From Fidelibacterota bacterium (GTDB taxonomy: Bacteria; Fidelibacterota; UBA8477; JABMPR01): a stretch of DNA of 40,613 nt. Numbering within the stretch: the first letter of the stretch is position 1; each line of letters starts with the position of its first letter. This document shows positions 40,315 to 40,613 of the stretch, in pieces. The position numbers and the translations under genes were made by a program. The stretch spans positions 1 through 40,613 of the forward strand of contig JABMOT010000238.1 of assembly GCA_013202385.1 (NCBI GenBank). Direction: 5' to 3'. The notes beneath the pieces were generated by a model. It was not told the origin of the DNA. It saw only the letters and a list, made by a program, of their open reading frames with translations, and searched no databases.

Positions 40315-40613
40315 TCAGCTAGCGGCTAAAAACTTAGCTTTCTGTTCTTTATAGTAATTGTCTTCGGGTTGAAGAACGATGCACTCGTCCATGACAGCCG
40401 CAGCCTCTTCAATGCGACCAAGCTTCCAGAGAACTTCACCTTTGGTGTCCATAATTTGAGCTTTGTCTCTGGCGCCATCTTCCGCACTGAACATGGCGAT
40501 TCCCTGATTAATGCGTTCCAGGGCATTATCCAGATTCAGCTCCAATTGGGTCATACGCCAGGCATATCCATTTAGCAGGCTCTGGCTCTCTTTGTGAAGG
40601 CCAGACATGAAGT
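40315..40613 (-). CDS. TPR-repeat protein, C-terminal end (start outside window)
   Basis: About 99 residues of an open frame running off the right edge. It contains two or three tetratricopeptide helices: LLNGYAWRMTQLELNLDNALERINQGI, then MDTKGEVLWKLGRIEEAAAVMDECIVLQPEDNYYKEQ. The pattern, with NGYAW and the GEVLWKLGR helix, is common at the end of thioredoxin-TPR or peptidase-TPR proteins. An internal Met at 40608 is probably not the true start because the frame stays open upstream. Confidence 0.7.
   Translation of the reverse strand, partial: FMSGLHKESQSLLNGYAWRMTQLELNLDNALERINQGIAMFSAEDGARDKAQIMDTKGEVLWKLGRIEEAAAVMDECIVLQPEDNYYKEQKAKFLAAS

Noticed and set aside
1-40613. Genomic island, prophage or transposon
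   Set aside because: No integrase, transposase, phage gene, tRNA-attached repeat or shift of base composition was seen; gene content is mostly metabolic.

Overview
Overview. The window is a bacterial chromosome segment of about 40 kb, densely coded, with no rRNA, tRNA, CRISPR array, phage or insertion sequence that I can recognise. Signals of lineage are lipobox lipoproteins, beta-barrel outer-membrane proteins, and one secreted protein ending in the FQNFPNPFNPSTTIRF type of C-terminal sorting domain. That combination is typical of the Fibrobacterota-Chlorobi-Bacteroidota group and relatives such as Marinimicrobia and Calditrichota. I infer a Marinimicrobia-like organism, but no marker gene here proves it.

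Layout. 1-207 is the start of an exported PrxQ-type peroxiredoxin. 305-4662 (minus) is a five-gene lipid operon: DUF2878, START-like protein, DUF1295, lipocalin, and a fatty acid kinase in which FakA and FakB are fused. 4876-8113 (minus) is a six-gene operon ending in a terminator at 4756-4783: four-helix membrane protein, isochorismatase-like hydrolase, a GrdB/PrdB-like SELENOPROTEIN with in-frame UGA and a convincing bacterial SECIS, a VOC protein, an acetyltransferase and a Blc lipocalin. 8305-11544 (plus) holds a FAH-family protein, ArfB and acetoacetyl-CoA synthetase. 11545-17718 holds an orphan response regulator, a FadL-like porin, a zinc-type reductase, a small lipoprotein, a GltS symporter and an ICMT-like methyltransferase.

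17832-25464 (minus) is a coherent locus for a lipoylated 2-oxoacid dehydrogenase (branched-chain type): E3, fused E1 alpha-beta and E2, together with LipB and LipA that attach and build the cofactor, plus a free-methionine sulfoxide reductase. 25483-27718 encodes a MurU-like nucleotidyltransferase and an AmgK-like sugar kinase fused to the RapZ C-terminal domain, suggesting amino-sugar/peptidoglycan recycling. Perfect or near-perfect palindromic repeats sit at 20644-20673 and 25486-25517; the second forms the coded tail of the MurU-like gene.

27896-29725 (minus) is a queuosine/pterin operon (QueD-like, YhhQ, FolE). Two tandem lipoproteins, a RibD-like reductase, a C39-like secreted peptidase and a cupin follow. 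33765-37517 groups a TauE/SafE carrier, an SLC13 permease with RCK_C domains, and a membrane-anchored sulfate-binding-type protein with no ABC permease. 37776-40045 is a FecR-domain/beta-barrel protein apparently split by a one-base frameshift. The right edge is the end of a TPR protein.

The strongest discoveries are the selenoprotein, which naive gene calling would split or truncate, the FakA-FakB fusion inside a lipid operon, the kinase-RapZ fusion beside MurU, and the unusual Sbp-SLC13 pairing.
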